Notes: generated by a model from the sequence alone, not told the origin. Positions 8,756 to 17,074 are shown, counted from the first letter of the stretch. The stretch is DNA of 42,646 nucleotides from Comamonadaceae bacterium (GCA_947373605.1 CANBYM010000015.1:1-42646); one strand, 5' to 3'. Numbers and translations: made by a program.

Positions 8756-9622
8756 TTACACCACGACACTTTCAAACAACGGGTATAGCGTGTCCACCCA
8801 GGACTCCACCTCGCCCTCGCCGACATTGATATAGGCCACGCAGGCGCTGCCGTGCTTGGCCCACTCTTTGTGTTCTTCAATGCCTTCGTGCCGCGCCACC
8901 AGATATTCCGCGATAAGCGCTATCGCGACCAAGGTTCGCGCCTCGTGCGGAACCTGTTCGTCGGCAAAAATCGTGAAGTCATGGTGCAAACGCACCGCCA
9001 CCGAAATGATGGATGGCAAGCGCCAGGTCTTGGCCACGATGGCGCCCACCACCGCGTGGTCGGTGCGGTGTGCGGCGTTTTCGGTCTGGGTAAAAGAGCG
9101 GTCTTTGCGCGCCAGCGCTTCGGTCAAAGTACCTGAATAGCCTTTCACACCCTGCAGCATGATCGGTAGGCCAACGTGGCAAAACAATCCGCAGGTGTGG
9201 GCGATATCGGCGTCGGTGTCGTACAACTGCTTGGCAATAAAACCCATCGCAATCGCCCGACGGGTCGAGGTTTCCCAGAAGTGCTCGAGCAGTGGGGACT
9301 GAATGCGAATGGCGTTACGGGTCAAAAAACCGGTCAGGATGGCAATGGACTGCGCCACACCGAGCATGGCAACCGCCTCGCCAACCGTAGAGGCCGGACG
9401 GGAGCGCGCATACATGGGGCTATTGGCAACGCGGATCAGCGATGCCGCCATGGCGACGTCGCTGGCGGCAATGTTCGCAATTTCTGTTGGGTCCGGGTCC
9501 GCCTTTTGCACTTCTTTGCGCAAGGCGGTAAGCAACTCTGGGCACGGCGGAATGACGATGTCGCGAACCGGCCCTTGGGTTCGGGCCTGTTCTAGTTCCC
9601 TATCAATATCCGCAACTTTCAT
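8756..9622 (-). CDS. HDOD domain protein
   Basis: A 288-residue cytoplasmic protein made almost entirely of one HDOD domain, a catalytically inactive relative of HD phosphohydrolases found in bacterial signalling. Typical segments are IPPCPELLTALRKEV, ASDVAMAASLIRVANSPMYA and VGEAVAMLGVAQSIAILTGF. The start at 9622 is chosen because AGGAG (minus strand, 9628-9632) lies five bases upstream; an in-frame ATG at 9643 has no such site. That Shine-Dalgarno sits in the 3' arm of a hairpin (9625-9643). The gene lies 53 bases downstream of the alpha-E gene on the same strand, so it may be the last gene of that operon. Its partner or signal is unknown. Confidence 0.88.
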   Translation of the reverse strand: MKVADIDRELEQARTQGPVRDIVIPPCPELLTALRKEVQKADPDPTEIANIAASDVAMAASLIRVANSPMYARSRPASTVGEAVAMLGVAQSIAILTGFLTRNAIRIQSPLLEHFWETSTRRAIAMGFIAKQLYDTDADIAHTCGLFCHVGLPIMLQGVKGYSGTLTEALARKDRSFTQTENAAHRTDHAVVGAIVAKTWRLPSIISVAVRLHHDFTIFADEQVPHEARTLVAIALIAEYLVARHEGIEEHKEWAKHGSACVAYINVGEGEVESWVDTLYPLFESVVV

Positions 9623-9624
9623 GC

Positions 9625-9643
9625 ATGCTCCTTTTCGGAGCAT
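9625..9643 (-). promoter_or_regulatory. Hairpin covering the ribosome-binding site of the HDOD gene
   Basis: ATGCTCC and GGAGCAT form a perfect 7-bp stem with a 5-base loop (GAAAA on the transcribed strand). The 3' arm contains the GGAG of the HDOD gene's Shine-Dalgarno, and the start codon is three bases past the stem. A second small hairpin (CGGA/TCCG, 9648-9659) lies just upstream. There is no T-run on the minus strand after the stem, so a terminator is unlikely. Sequestration of the ribosome site is the simplest reading. Confidence 0.6.
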
Positions 9644-9675
9644 TATCCGGAAAAATCCGTGTTGTTTTTCTGCCT

Positions 9676-10632
9676 TCAGTCAGCAGAAACCAGAAACTCG
9701 CGGCTGACGTGCGCACCCAAGTCGTTAACCCGATCGAGAAATTGCGTCAGATAGGCATGCAATCCGGTCGCCAGTATTTCGTCAATCCGGCCGTACTTCA
9801 ACTCGGCGCGCAACTTGCCCGCGCGGCGCAGAGTTTCACTGTCGATATTGCTAGCAACCAAGGCCAGGTTATTCACCACCTCATTCAAGCTGGCATGCAA
9901 AGAACGTGGCATGTCGGATTTGAGCATCAGCAACTCCGCCACGCGCTCAGGACGGATCACGTCACGGTACACCTTGCGATAGACCTCGAATGCCGAGACG
10001 CTTCGCAAAATCGCGCTCCAGTGGTAGAAGTCGTACTCCTGATCGCGCTCGCTGGCTGCGCCGTAAAAATCGCTTTGTACGGCATGGAACTTAACATCGA
10101 CCAGACGCGCCGTATTATCGGCCCGCTCCAGAAAAGTACCCAGGCGCATAAAGTGCAGCGCTTCGTCCATCAGCATGGTGCCCACGGTCACGCCGCGCGA
10201 GAGGTGCGAGCGAAACTTGACCCACTCAAAAAACTGCGACGGGTCGGACTCAAACTCGCCGGTCTTGATCATGCGTTTGACTTCCAGCCAGGTCTGGTTT
10301 TGGGTCTCCCACACTTCGGTGGTCAGTGCGCCTCGCACTGCACGGGCGTTTTCGCGCGCAGCGCCCAGGCACGACACGATAGACGACGGATTGCTCTCGT
10401 CTTTGACCATGAAGTCCATCACATCGCGGGCGTTTACCGAGCCGTACTCTTTGGTGTAGGCGGTGGTTAGTTCACTGATGGACAGCAGTCCCTGCCAGCC
10501 CATTTGGGCGACGGCTTCGGACTGCGGCAGCAGTGACGTCTGGTAATTAACGTCGAGCATGCGGGCAGTGTTTTCAGCCCGTTCGGTATAGCGGGACATC
10601 CAGAAAAGGTGGTCAGCGGTTCTTGACAACAT
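9676..10632 (-). CDS. Alpha-E domain protein (DUF403, COG2307)
   Basis: A 318-residue, all-helical cytoplasmic protein with the alpha-E signature at its start (LSRTADHLFWMSRYTERAEN, then TARMLDVNY) and further family segments such as GTFLERADNTARLVDVKFH and YRDVIRPERVAELLMLKSDMP. Alpha-E proteins occur almost always with circularly permuted ATP-grasp ligases and transglutaminases and are predicted to be part of a peptide-forming or peptide-tagging system. No reaction has been assigned. The gene follows the ATP-grasp gene after 24 bases and has an AGGA ribosome site. A second alpha-E domain lies in the fusion protein at 25439-28126. The length is normal. Confidence 0.92.
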   Translation of the reverse strand: MLSRTADHLFWMSRYTERAENTARMLDVNYQTSLLPQSEAVAQMGWQGLLSISELTTAYTKEYGSVNARDVMDFMVKDESNPSSIVSCLGAARENARAVRGALTTEVWETQNQTWLEVKRMIKTGEFESDPSQFFEWVKFRSHLSRGVTVGTMLMDEALHFMRLGTFLERADNTARLVDVKFHAVQSDFYGAASERDQEYDFYHWSAILRSVSAFEVYRKVYRDVIRPERVAELLMLKSDMPRSLHASLNEVVNNLALVASNIDSETLRRAGKLRAELKYGRIDEILATGLHAYLTQFLDRVNDLGAHVSREFLVSAD

Positions 10633-10656
10633 AAGGTGTTCCTCGGTGCCTGTCGA

Positions 10657-12168
10657 TTATTGTTTTTGAGATTGGGTAGCAACTGCAGCGGGCGCGGCAG
10701 CGGGTGCGTCGTCGGCTTCCAGAATCCAGGTATCTTTGGTGCCGCCGCCTTGCGAAGAGTTCACGACCAGAGAGCCTTCTTTCAGTGCCACGCGGGTCAG
10801 ACCGCCGGGCACCATTTGCACCGTCTGGCCCGACAACACATAAGGACGCAAATCGATGTGGCGCGGCGCAATGCCGCTTTCCACAAACGTGGGGCAGCTC
10901 GACAGACTCAAGGTGGGCTGCGCAATGTAGCCACTCGGGTTGGCGAGCACGGCTTTGCGGAAGTCTTCAATCTCGGCTGTGGTGGCCGCCGGGCCGACCA
11001 GCATGCCATAGCCGCCTGCGCCATGGACCTCTTTGACCACCAGGTCTTTCAAGTTCGCCAAGGTGAACGCCAGGTCATCCTTGTTGCGGCACATGTAGGT
11101 AGGCACGTTATTGAGGATGGGCTTCTCACCCAGATAGAACTCAATCATCTTGGGCACAAAGGGATAAATGGATTTGTCGTCGGCAATGCCGGTGCCCACT
11201 GCATTGCAGATGGTGACGTTACCGGCGCGATAGGCGCTGATCAGGCCCGCACAGCCCAGAGTCGACGTGGGACGGAATACTGTGGGGTCCAAAAAGTCGT
11301 CGTCCACGCGGCGGTAAATCACATCCACCCGGCGCGGACCGCGCGTGGTACGCATGTAAACGAAGTTGTCCCGCACAAAAAGGTCTTGTCCTTCTACCAG
11401 TTCCACACCCATTTGCTGCGCCAGAAAGGCGTGCTCAAAGTAGGCGCTGTTGTACATTCCCGGCGTGAGCACGACCACGGTAGGCTCGGCAGTCGTAGCC
11501 GGGCTGCTGGCGCGCAATGTCTCCAACAACAAGTCGGGGTAATGGGCCACCGGAGCGACGCGGTGCGCGCTGAAGAGGTCGGGGAACAAACGCATCATCA
11601 TCTTGCGGTCTTCCAGCATGTACGACACGCCGGAGGGCACACGCAAGTTGTCTTCGAGCACGTAGTACTCGCCATTTCCATTGGCATCCGGCGCACGCAC
11701 GATGTCAATGCCGGAAATGTGCGAATAAATGTTGTGCGGCACGTCCACACCCACCATCTCGGGGCGGAACTGGGCGTTGCCTTCAATCTGTTCACGCGGC
11801 ACGATACCGGCCTTGATGATTTCCTGCTCGTGGTAGATGTCGTAAATGAATCGGTTGAGCGCGTTGACGCGCTGCACCAGCCCTTTTTCCATACTGGCCC
11901 ACTCATGGGCAGGAATGATGCGCGGGATCAGGTCAAAGGGAATCAGGCGTTCGGTACCGGCGCCGGTTTCGTCCTTCTCACCGTACACCGCGAAAGTGAT
12001 ACCGACGCGGCGGAAAATCATCTCGGCTTCTTCGCGGCGCTTGGCCATCATGTCGCCGGGTTGTCGTGCAAGCCACTCGTCGTAAATTTTGTAGTGGTCC
12101 CGTATCTGCGCACCTTTCGAGAAAAATTCGTAGGGCAAGCGGGTGTACATCTCGTCGAATTTCTGCAT
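10657..12168 (-). CDS. Circularly permuted ATP-grasp ligase (COG2308)
   Basis: A 503-residue protein of the circularly permuted ATP-grasp family (DUF404/DUF407). It begins MQKFDEMYTRLPYEFFSKG. Characteristic segments are YYVLEDNLRVPSGVSYMLED, VVLTPGMYNSAYFEHAFLAQ, LVEGQDLFVRDNFVYMRTT and VYRRVDDDFLDPTVFRP-like text, followed by NAVGTGIADDKSIYPFVPKM. ATP-grasp enzymes join a carboxylate to an amine through an acyl-phosphate; this branch is predicted to make peptide or amide bonds, but its substrates are unknown. The C-terminus adds a short Ala-rich tail ending VATQSQKQ. A GAGG ribosome site precedes the ATG at 12168. It forms an operon with the alpha-E gene, and the domain order of that pair matches the fused protein at 25439-28126. 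Confidence 0.92.
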   Translation of the reverse strand: MQKFDEMYTRLPYEFFSKGAQIRDHYKIYDEWLARQPGDMMAKRREEAEMIFRRVGITFAVYGEKDETGAGTERLIPFDLIPRIIPAHEWASMEKGLVQRVNALNRFIYDIYHEQEIIKAGIVPREQIEGNAQFRPEMVGVDVPHNIYSHISGIDIVRAPDANGNGEYYVLEDNLRVPSGVSYMLEDRKMMMRLFPDLFSAHRVAPVAHYPDLLLETLRASSPATTAEPTVVVLTPGMYNSAYFEHAFLAQQMGVELVEGQDLFVRDNFVYMRTTRGPRRVDVIYRRVDDDFLDPTVFRPTSTLGCAGLISAYRAGNVTICNAVGTGIADDKSIYPFVPKMIEFYLGEKPILNNVPTYMCRNKDDLAFTLANLKDLVVKEVHGAGGYGMLVGPAATTAEIEDFRKAVLANPSGYIAQPTLSLSSCPTFVESGIAPRHIDLRPYVLSGQTVQMVPGGLTRVALKEGSLVVNSSQGGGTKDTWILEADDAPAAAPAAVATQSQKQ

Positions 12169-12258
12169 AGATCCTCTGTATCTCGTTCTCGTTTATCTCG
12201 CGATAGTTTCGTATTAAGCAAACTTCACACCAACATACTAACCCCAGAGCACGCACCT

Positions 12259-13425
12259 TTATGGAACATGGTGACTCCAGTAATGCATTTGCTCTATGCG
12301 AGTGCATCGCAAGGCCTGCGGATTTGCTGAATTCCAGATGATTGCACCGCAATGGGGCGAATCGCGCACCGCAATGTTTCTATCCGCGTACCGCTACATC
12401 ACCGGCGGGGCCGGATGTCCGTAGCGATTGCGGTATCCGGCCTGCACCAATGCCCATGTGGGTTGCGCGGGCGCCCAGAAAGTCATCGCTGCTTGACGTC
12501 GTGCTACCGTGGTGCGGCACCAGCAGCACGTCAGCGCGAAGCGGCGCGCATGGGCAACCAATCTTTTTTCCTGCGGCCTTTCCAGGTCACTGACCAGCAA
12601 TGCGGCACGGACGCCATTGCTGATGCGCAGCATGCAAGACATGGCATTTGGTGTGGGTCTTTCCAGATAGTCAGCGGCTTGGGGTGCCCGATGTCAAAGC
12701 GCACACCGTCCCAATCGCAACTTTGCCCCGCCACGCAGCGCTGCGCACGGCGAATAGCCTGCAGGCGGTACGCATCTTCAATCGAACAGAGCCAACTGGC
12801 CTGCGGCTGCATGGTCAGTACCGTAGCAGCGCCGCCTATATGGCCGATGTCACAGTGGCTGAGCACCACCCTGTCAAGGCGCGTTTGCAAAGCCTCCAAC
12901 AATGGCAGCAACACACGGTGCCCTGCGCCGCTGTCCTGGCTTAAGCGCGGCCCGACTTCGTAGAGAAGTGCGTGCTGTGCGGTGCGCACCAGTACCGCAT
13001 TGCCCTGTCCGATGTCCGCAGCCAACAACCCGAACTGCCCTGCTTGCGGCAACGCAGGCTGCCACAGCAACACCGGACACATCAAGGGCAAGCCGCTCAC
13101 ACGCAAGTGCCAGGGCAAGCGGCCCGCCAATACGACGCGACCCAAAACGCCCAATGCGCTTGCCCACAACAGTGCCACCGGCAGTGCCAATCTGGGCTAG
13201 GGCAAGGCCGCCAAATAATGCAGCAGACCCATCAGCCACTGACACGTCAATGCGGCGACTTGCCACAACCACGGCACCAAAACCACAAACAAGCCAATCG
13301 ACGTAACCACCAGCGTGACCCAGGGCACCGCAAATGCGTTGGCGATCAGCCCCAACAATGACATTTGTCCGAACAGCAGCAGTGTGAGCGGCGACAGGGC
13401 AACAGTAATCACCCATTGCATGCCA
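12259..13425 (-). pseudogene. comEC: Decayed 3' half of comEC/rec2 (DNA uptake channel)
   Basis: Only the C-terminal half of ComEC, the inner-membrane DNA channel of natural transformation, can be read, and it is broken in several places. Competence-domain helices (VITVALSPLTLLLFGQMSLL) run to an in-frame TAG at 13197-13199. The same frame then gives the metallo-beta-lactamase-like domain (DIGQGNAVLVRTAQHALLYE). A frameshift near 12655 moves the reading to MSCMLRISNGVRAALLVSDL. Two more shifts near 12550 and 12475 bracket RADVLLVPHHGST. A stop at 12394-12396 precedes the normal C-terminal tail (RDSPHCGAIIWNSAN, ending HYWSHHVP and TAA at 12259). The metal motif reads SHCDIGHIGG, with Gly where SHxDxDH needs Asp. 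The N-terminal domain is missing. This gene is dead unless the sequence is full of errors. Confidence 0.88.
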
Positions 13426-13666
13426 TGGCCAGAGGCAGCAAGCCGCCTTGGAAAATGATGTGCGCAAAAGACCGTGCGGTTCTCCTGTTAGCCAGGCTGT
13501 TAACCAGCAACAAGGTCAAAGCGGCAATGACCAGCAAACCTGCATAGGCCGACACATCCCACAATGCTGCCTGCTGCATCTGCAGGGCGTTGCCCAGCAA
13601 AAAACCCAACAATTCGGTAAAGAAACTGCGGCGCCGCGAGTGTGTGCCGTCTTCAAACTCCGGCAT
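13409..13666 (-). CDS. Small predicted membrane protein, unknown
   Basis: An 85-residue reading frame with an AGGA ribosome site seven bases before its ATG. It has a charged N-terminus (MPEFEDGTHSRRRSFFTELL) and one clear hydrophobic helix (residues 43-58, GLLVIAALTLLLVNSL). I do not recognise a family. Its last residues run into the start of the comEC remnant in another frame, so its 3' end may have been created by the deletion that removed the comEC N-terminal half. It starts 15 bases after the broken SGNH hydrolase gene. It could be an intact small gene or a further remnant. Confidence 0.35.
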   Translation of the reverse strand: MPEFEDGTHSRRRSFFTELLGFLLGNALQMQQAALWDVSAYAGLLVIAALTLLLVNSLANRRTARSFAHIIFQGGLLPLAMACNG

Positions 13667-13681
13667 GACGGTATCCTGCGC

Positions 13682-14433
13682 TTAGCCTTGATTTGCCGGC
13701 GACAAAACTGCGCCCCACATTTGCGCGGCGTTATCAGCCACCATCCGCGCCCAGCAGGAGTATTGCCCCAAGCCGGGGTGGTATTTGTCGGGCGCCATGT
13801 CCTGCGGATTAGCCGCCCATTGCAATGAAACATAGGCAGCGTTGGCGCTGGGCGTAACCCACTCACGCAAGACACTGTCCAGATGCCTGCGTACCGCCCC
13901 AGATATCAGCGCAAAGGCTGAGGTGCGGCTGGCAATATGTGCAGAGGCGGCACTCCATTCATGATCAGTGCCCGCACACCAGCACTGCGCACCACATCTG
14001 AAACCAATTGCCGATAGTCCGAGAGGAATTGTACGGGCGAGCGCTGCGACCTGACATCGTTCACCCCCAACGCAGTCGCCAGGATATCTGCGGACTGCAG
14101 GTCCGATTGCGCCACCAATGCCCCAGCCTCCGAAGTGTTTACACCTGATTGGGCCACCAACTACCATTGCACACGCCGTCCGGAAGCTGCATTCAGATGG
14201 CGTGCCGCTTGCTGTGCCAACGCCTTATCATGCCAATCTACACCGACACCCGCAGCGGACGAGTCCCCCACAAATAACAGACGGATGGGAACTGCATCGC
14301 GGGTGGCATCAGGAACGATTTTCACTCCTATCCGCGGCCCTCGTGCTTCGGGCAGGTGCAAGGCGGTCTGTCGCACATGCCGGCCTTGTGCAACCAACAA
14401 AGAACCCAATGCATACTTGGCGATATTAAGCAT
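13682..14433 (-). pseudogene. SGNH/GDSL hydrolase, broken by two stops and a frameshift
   Basis: Reading through the damage gives about 250 residues of an SGNH-fold esterase/lysophospholipase. Block I is IRLLFVGDSSAAGVGV, block III is ATALGVNDVRSQ, and block V is APDKYHPGLGQYSCWA with the catalytic Asp and His. An in-frame TAG at 14161-14163 falls after GRRVQW. A TGA at 13906-13908 falls where relatives have Trp (PQPLR-stop-YLG). A one-base deletion is likely in the G-run at 13897-13900, because restoring one G gives YLGAVRRHLDSVL in the frame that carries block V. All blocks survive, so inactivation looks recent. It lies directly upstream of the small ORF and the comEC remnant, which are also damaged or of doubtful status. 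Confidence 0.85.
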
Positions 14434-14451
14434 TAAATTCTATTTTTCTTA

Positions 14452-14470
14452 TGCAAAAATGCATTTTGCA
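14452..14470. promoter_or_regulatory. Inverted repeat TGCAAAA-N5-TTTTGCA
   Basis: Perfect 7-bp arms are separated by ATGCA. The repeat lies in the 76-base AT-rich gap between the divergent SGNH pseudogene and the lipoprotein gene, 40 bases before the lipoprotein start. It could be an operator or a weak hairpin. There is no regulator gene beside it. Confidence 0.4.
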
Positions 14471-14509
14471 CCGCCAAAATAACAACAAGAACTACATCAA
14501 GACAAATAA

Positions 14510-14854
14510 ATGCCACTTCAACCTATTGCCTCTCCATTTCACCGTGCAACTAGCGCCACAGCACTTTTAATATGCCTCATGCTAGCAGCGTGCATATATG
14601 TACCCCGCACCCGGATCACTGACGATCCGCAATGCCAGGGCGTTCAAAAATCCATGGTGATTGAGGCGCAAAAAATCGAGTCGCTGAAAGGCTGCAACAA
14701 CAAAAATTGCGTGGGGCTTTTGGTCAGCGCGGGTATTGTTGCAGCGGCTTCCGTGGTGGTTTCAGGGAGCATTGCCGTGGTCGGCAATGTGGTTTACTGG
14801 GTTGAGCGCGAAGGCAAATGCCTTCTAAACCAGTCGCAAAACTCTCCGTCTTAA
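14510..14854 (+). CDS. Small predicted lipoprotein
   Basis: A 114-residue protein with a lipoprotein signal: a hydrophobic stretch (SATALLICLMLAAC) with the lipobox LAAC gives a mature N-terminal Cys at residue 28. After a short polar region with a Cys pair (GCNNKNC) comes a long hydrophobic and glycine-rich stretch (VGLLVSAGIVAAASVVVSGS, about residues 68-95) that could form a membrane hairpin. The C-terminus contains another Cys (EGKCLLNQ). I do not recognise a family. It is convergent with the Bug receptor gene with 22 bases between the stops. Lower GC in its 5' region sets it apart from its neighbours. An outer-membrane location is inferred only from the lipobox. Confidence 0.65.
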   Translation: MPLQPIASPFHRATSATALLICLMLAACIYVPRTRITDDPQCQGVQKSMVIEAQKIESLKGCNNKNCVGLLVSAGIVAAASVVVSGSIAVVGNVVYWVEREGKCLLNQSQNSPS

Positions 14855-14876
14855 ACTTCAACCTGCAAAGTCAACT

Positions 14877-15854
14877 TTACGCGTCAGACTTGACGTTGGC
14901 TTCCTGCGCGACTTTGGCCCACTTTTTCTGTTCGGCTTTGATGAAGTCGGCGAATTTCTGGGTGCTGCCGCCCCCCTCTTCCGCGCCGTACTGGTCCATC
15001 TTTTCTTTGACATCGGGCATAGCCAGAACTTTGTTCACATCTTCGTTCATGTGTTGCACCATGGCCGGCGGCATTTTAGAGGGACCCATCAGACCGTACC
15101 AGACGGTTGCTTCAAAACCGGGAAAGCCGGACTCCGCCATGGTGGGTACATTGGGAAATCCTTTGGCGCGCTGCAAACGGGTTTGCGCCAGCGCAATGGC
15201 CTTGCCGCTTTTGACATGGGGCGCGGCAGACGTCATGGTCTCAAAGCAATAATTCACCTGGCCACCTATCAAGTCGACCAGCGCAGGACCGGAGCCGCGA
15301 TAGGGAATGTGCAGGGCAAAAATCTTGGCCTGCAGTTTGAACATCTCCAGTGCAAAGTGCTGTGCAGAACCGCCACCGGCGGATGCAAAGGTAATTTGGC
15401 CCGGTTTGGATTTGCACAGCGCCACCAGTTCAGCGACCGTTTTGGCAGGCTGATCGGCATTGCAAATCAGCAAGTTGGGGGTAATGCCCACCATGCTGAT
15501 CGGTGCAAAGTCGCGCTCTGCGCTATAGCCCAGCTTGGTACCCAATGCCGGTGCCAATGCATGGCTGTTAATGTGCGCCATCAGCAATGTATTGCCGTCG
15601 CCCGCTTGTTTGGCAACGTAATCCGCAGCAATGATGCCAGCCGCTCCCGCTTTGTTTTCGATGACCACCGGCACGTTCCACATCACCGACAGCTTTTGAC
15701 CGACCACGCGGGCCAGCGCGTCGGTGCCGCCGCCGGGCGGAAAGCCCACGATGATGCGCACCGGTCCCGCCGGCAAGGTTTGCGCCCGCACCATGGGGGC
15801 TGCGAGCGTGGTGGCTGTGGCCACTGCTGCGCTGACAAACGTTCTGCGATGCAT
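14877..15854 (-). CDS. Bug-family tripartite tricarboxylate transporter receptor
   Basis: A 325-residue periplasmic solute-binding protein of the Bug (TctC) family. It has a signal peptide with a twin-arginine-like start (MHRRTFVSAAVATATTLAAP, cleavage near VRAQ) and the family features PVRIIVGFPPGGGTDALAR, VVIENKAGAAGIIAADYVAK and HIPYRGSGPALVDLIGGQVN. Bug receptors bind carboxylates or other small acids and feed TctAB membrane permeases; no tctA/tctB is present here, so it is an orphan receptor or uses a distant permease. The ATG at 15854 has GAGGGA upstream and is preferred over a TTG at 15869. It starts 11 bases after the stop of the aminotransferase gene, so the two are cotranscribed and its ligand may be a substrate of that pathway. 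Confidence 0.9.
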   Translation of the reverse strand: MHRRTFVSAAVATATTLAAPMVRAQTLPAGPVRIIVGFPPGGGTDALARVVGQKLSVMWNVPVVIENKAGAAGIIAADYVAKQAGDGNTLLMAHINSHALAPALGTKLGYSAERDFAPISMVGITPNLLICNADQPAKTVAELVALCKSKPGQITFASAGGGSAQHFALEMFKLQAKIFALHIPYRGSGPALVDLIGGQVNYCFETMTSAAPHVKSGKAIALAQTRLQRAKGFPNVPTMAESGFPGFEATVWYGLMGPSKMPPAMVQHMNEDVNKVLAMPDVKEKMDQYGAEEGGGSTQKFADFIKAEQKKWAKVAQEANVKSDA

Positions 15855-15865
15855 GGTGTGTTCCC

Positions 15866-17074
15866 TCAAGCGTGATTAGAAAAATGGTCCATTGCGGCTT
15901 GCACGCCTGAGCCTGAAAGCTTCACACCTGCAAGCTTCAGACCCATTTCGCAACCGGATAAGGCTGCCATCAGCGTTAAATCGTTGCAGTCGCCAAGGTG
16001 GCCGATGCGAAACATCCTGCCCTTGACCTTGCCAAGGCCCGTGCCCAGCGAGCAATCGAAGCGCTCGTAAATGATTTTGCGCACTGCATCGGCATCGACG
16101 CCGTCGGGCATCATCACGCCTGTTAGCACGGGCGAATGCACGCTGGCATCCGCACATTGGATTTGCAGGCCCCACGCGTTAACAGCGGCACGAACCCCCT
16201 GTGCCCAGCGCTGATGGCGTGCAAAAACAGAACCCAGCCCCTGCGCCAGAAGCATGTCGCAGGCCTCGCTTAACGCATAGAGCAAATTGGTATTGGGTGT
16301 GGAAGGCCAATAGCCTGTTTTGTTCATCTCGATGTTTTCAGACCAGCCCCAAAAGGCCCTGGGATAGGTGGACTTTTTACTGGCCTCAATCGCCTTGACC
16401 GAAAGCGCGTTAAAGCTGATGCCCGGCGGCAGCATCAAGCCTTTTTGCGACCCGCTGATACTGACGTCCACGCCCCAGGCATCGTGCTGATAGTCCGCAC
16501 AGGCCAGGCCGGAAATGGTGTCCACCAGCAGCAAAGCCGGGTGCCCCACAGCGTCAATTGCCTTGCGTACGGCCGCAATGTCACTGGTCACGCCGGTAGA
16601 AGTCTCGTTGTGCACCACGCACACCGCCTTAATGCTATGGCCGCTGTCGGCCCGCAGTCGCTCCTCGATCAACTGCGCCTGTACGCCCTTGCGCCAGCTC
16701 GCGGGCACACCGTTATCGGTACCCGGCAAAGCGACTACCTCCGGCTTAAAGCCCAGGTTGGTAGCAAGCTTGATCCACAAGGACGCAAAGTGTCCGGTTT
16801 CGTACATCAATACGTGATCACCGGCGTTCAAGGTGTTTACCAATGCCGCTTCCCATGCGCCGGTACCGGAGGCGGGGTAAATCATGACGGGCTGCGTGGT
16901 CTGAAAAATCTTCTGGATATCCGCAAGCACCTTCAATCCCAATACGGCGAACTCCGGCCCGCGGTGGTCAATGGTGGGATAACTCATTGCCCGCAGGATG
17001 CGGTCGGGCACCGGCGATGGACCGGGGATTTGTAAAAAGTGGCGGCCTGTTGGGTGGAAATCGAGCTTGAGCAC
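15866..17074 (-). CDS. PLP-dependent serine/alanine-glyoxylate aminotransferase
   Basis: A 402-residue class V aminotransferase that probably transfers the amino group of serine or alanine to glyoxylate to give glycine. It begins near HPTGRHFLQIPGPSPVPDRI. The PLP-binding lysine lies in SISGSQKGLMLPPGISFNAL. Other family marks are YPASGTGAWEAALVNTL, CVVHNETSTGVTSDI and the C-terminal FRIGHLGDCNDLTLMAALSG. The GTG at 17074 is chosen: AGGAG (minus strand, 17085-17090) is 10 bases upstream, and an ATG at 17113 would lie inside the first GntR operator. It is divergent from the GntR regulator. Serine or alanine as donor cannot be decided from sequence; serine-glyoxylate aminotransferase is somewhat favoured by the similarity to methylotroph enzymes. 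Confidence 0.88.
   Translation of the reverse strand: MLKLDFHPTGRHFLQIPGPSPVPDRILRAMSYPTIDHRGPEFAVLGLKVLADIQKIFQTTQPVMIYPASGTGAWEAALVNTLNAGDHVLMYETGHFASLWIKLATNLGFKPEVVALPGTDNGVPASWRKGVQAQLIEERLRADSGHSIKAVCVVHNETSTGVTSDIAAVRKAIDAVGHPALLLVDTISGLACADYQHDAWGVDVSISGSQKGLMLPPGISFNALSVKAIEASKKSTYPRAFWGWSENIEMNKTGYWPSTPNTNLLYALSEACDMLLAQGLGSVFARHQRWAQGVRAAVNAWGLQIQCADASVHSPVLTGVMMPDGVDADAVRKIIYERFDCSLGTGLGKVKGRMFRIGHLGDCNDLTLMAALSGCEMGLKLAGVKLSGSGVQAAMDHFSNHA

Noticed and set aside
9625..10470. A 281-codon open frame on the plus strand opposite the alpha-E gene
   Set aside because: Shadow frame; the minus-strand alpha-E protein explains the sequence fully.
10636..12330. A 564-codon open frame on the plus strand opposite the ATP-grasp gene
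   Set aside because: It is the antisense shadow of a well-supported gene. Its translation is rich in His, Arg and Gly without family motifs, as expected from high-GC codon bias.
12259..14433. Sequencing error as the sole cause of the broken genes
   Set aside because: Stops come from substitutions as well as frame changes, a metal-binding residue is altered and a whole domain is missing, while neighbouring kilobases are free of such faults.
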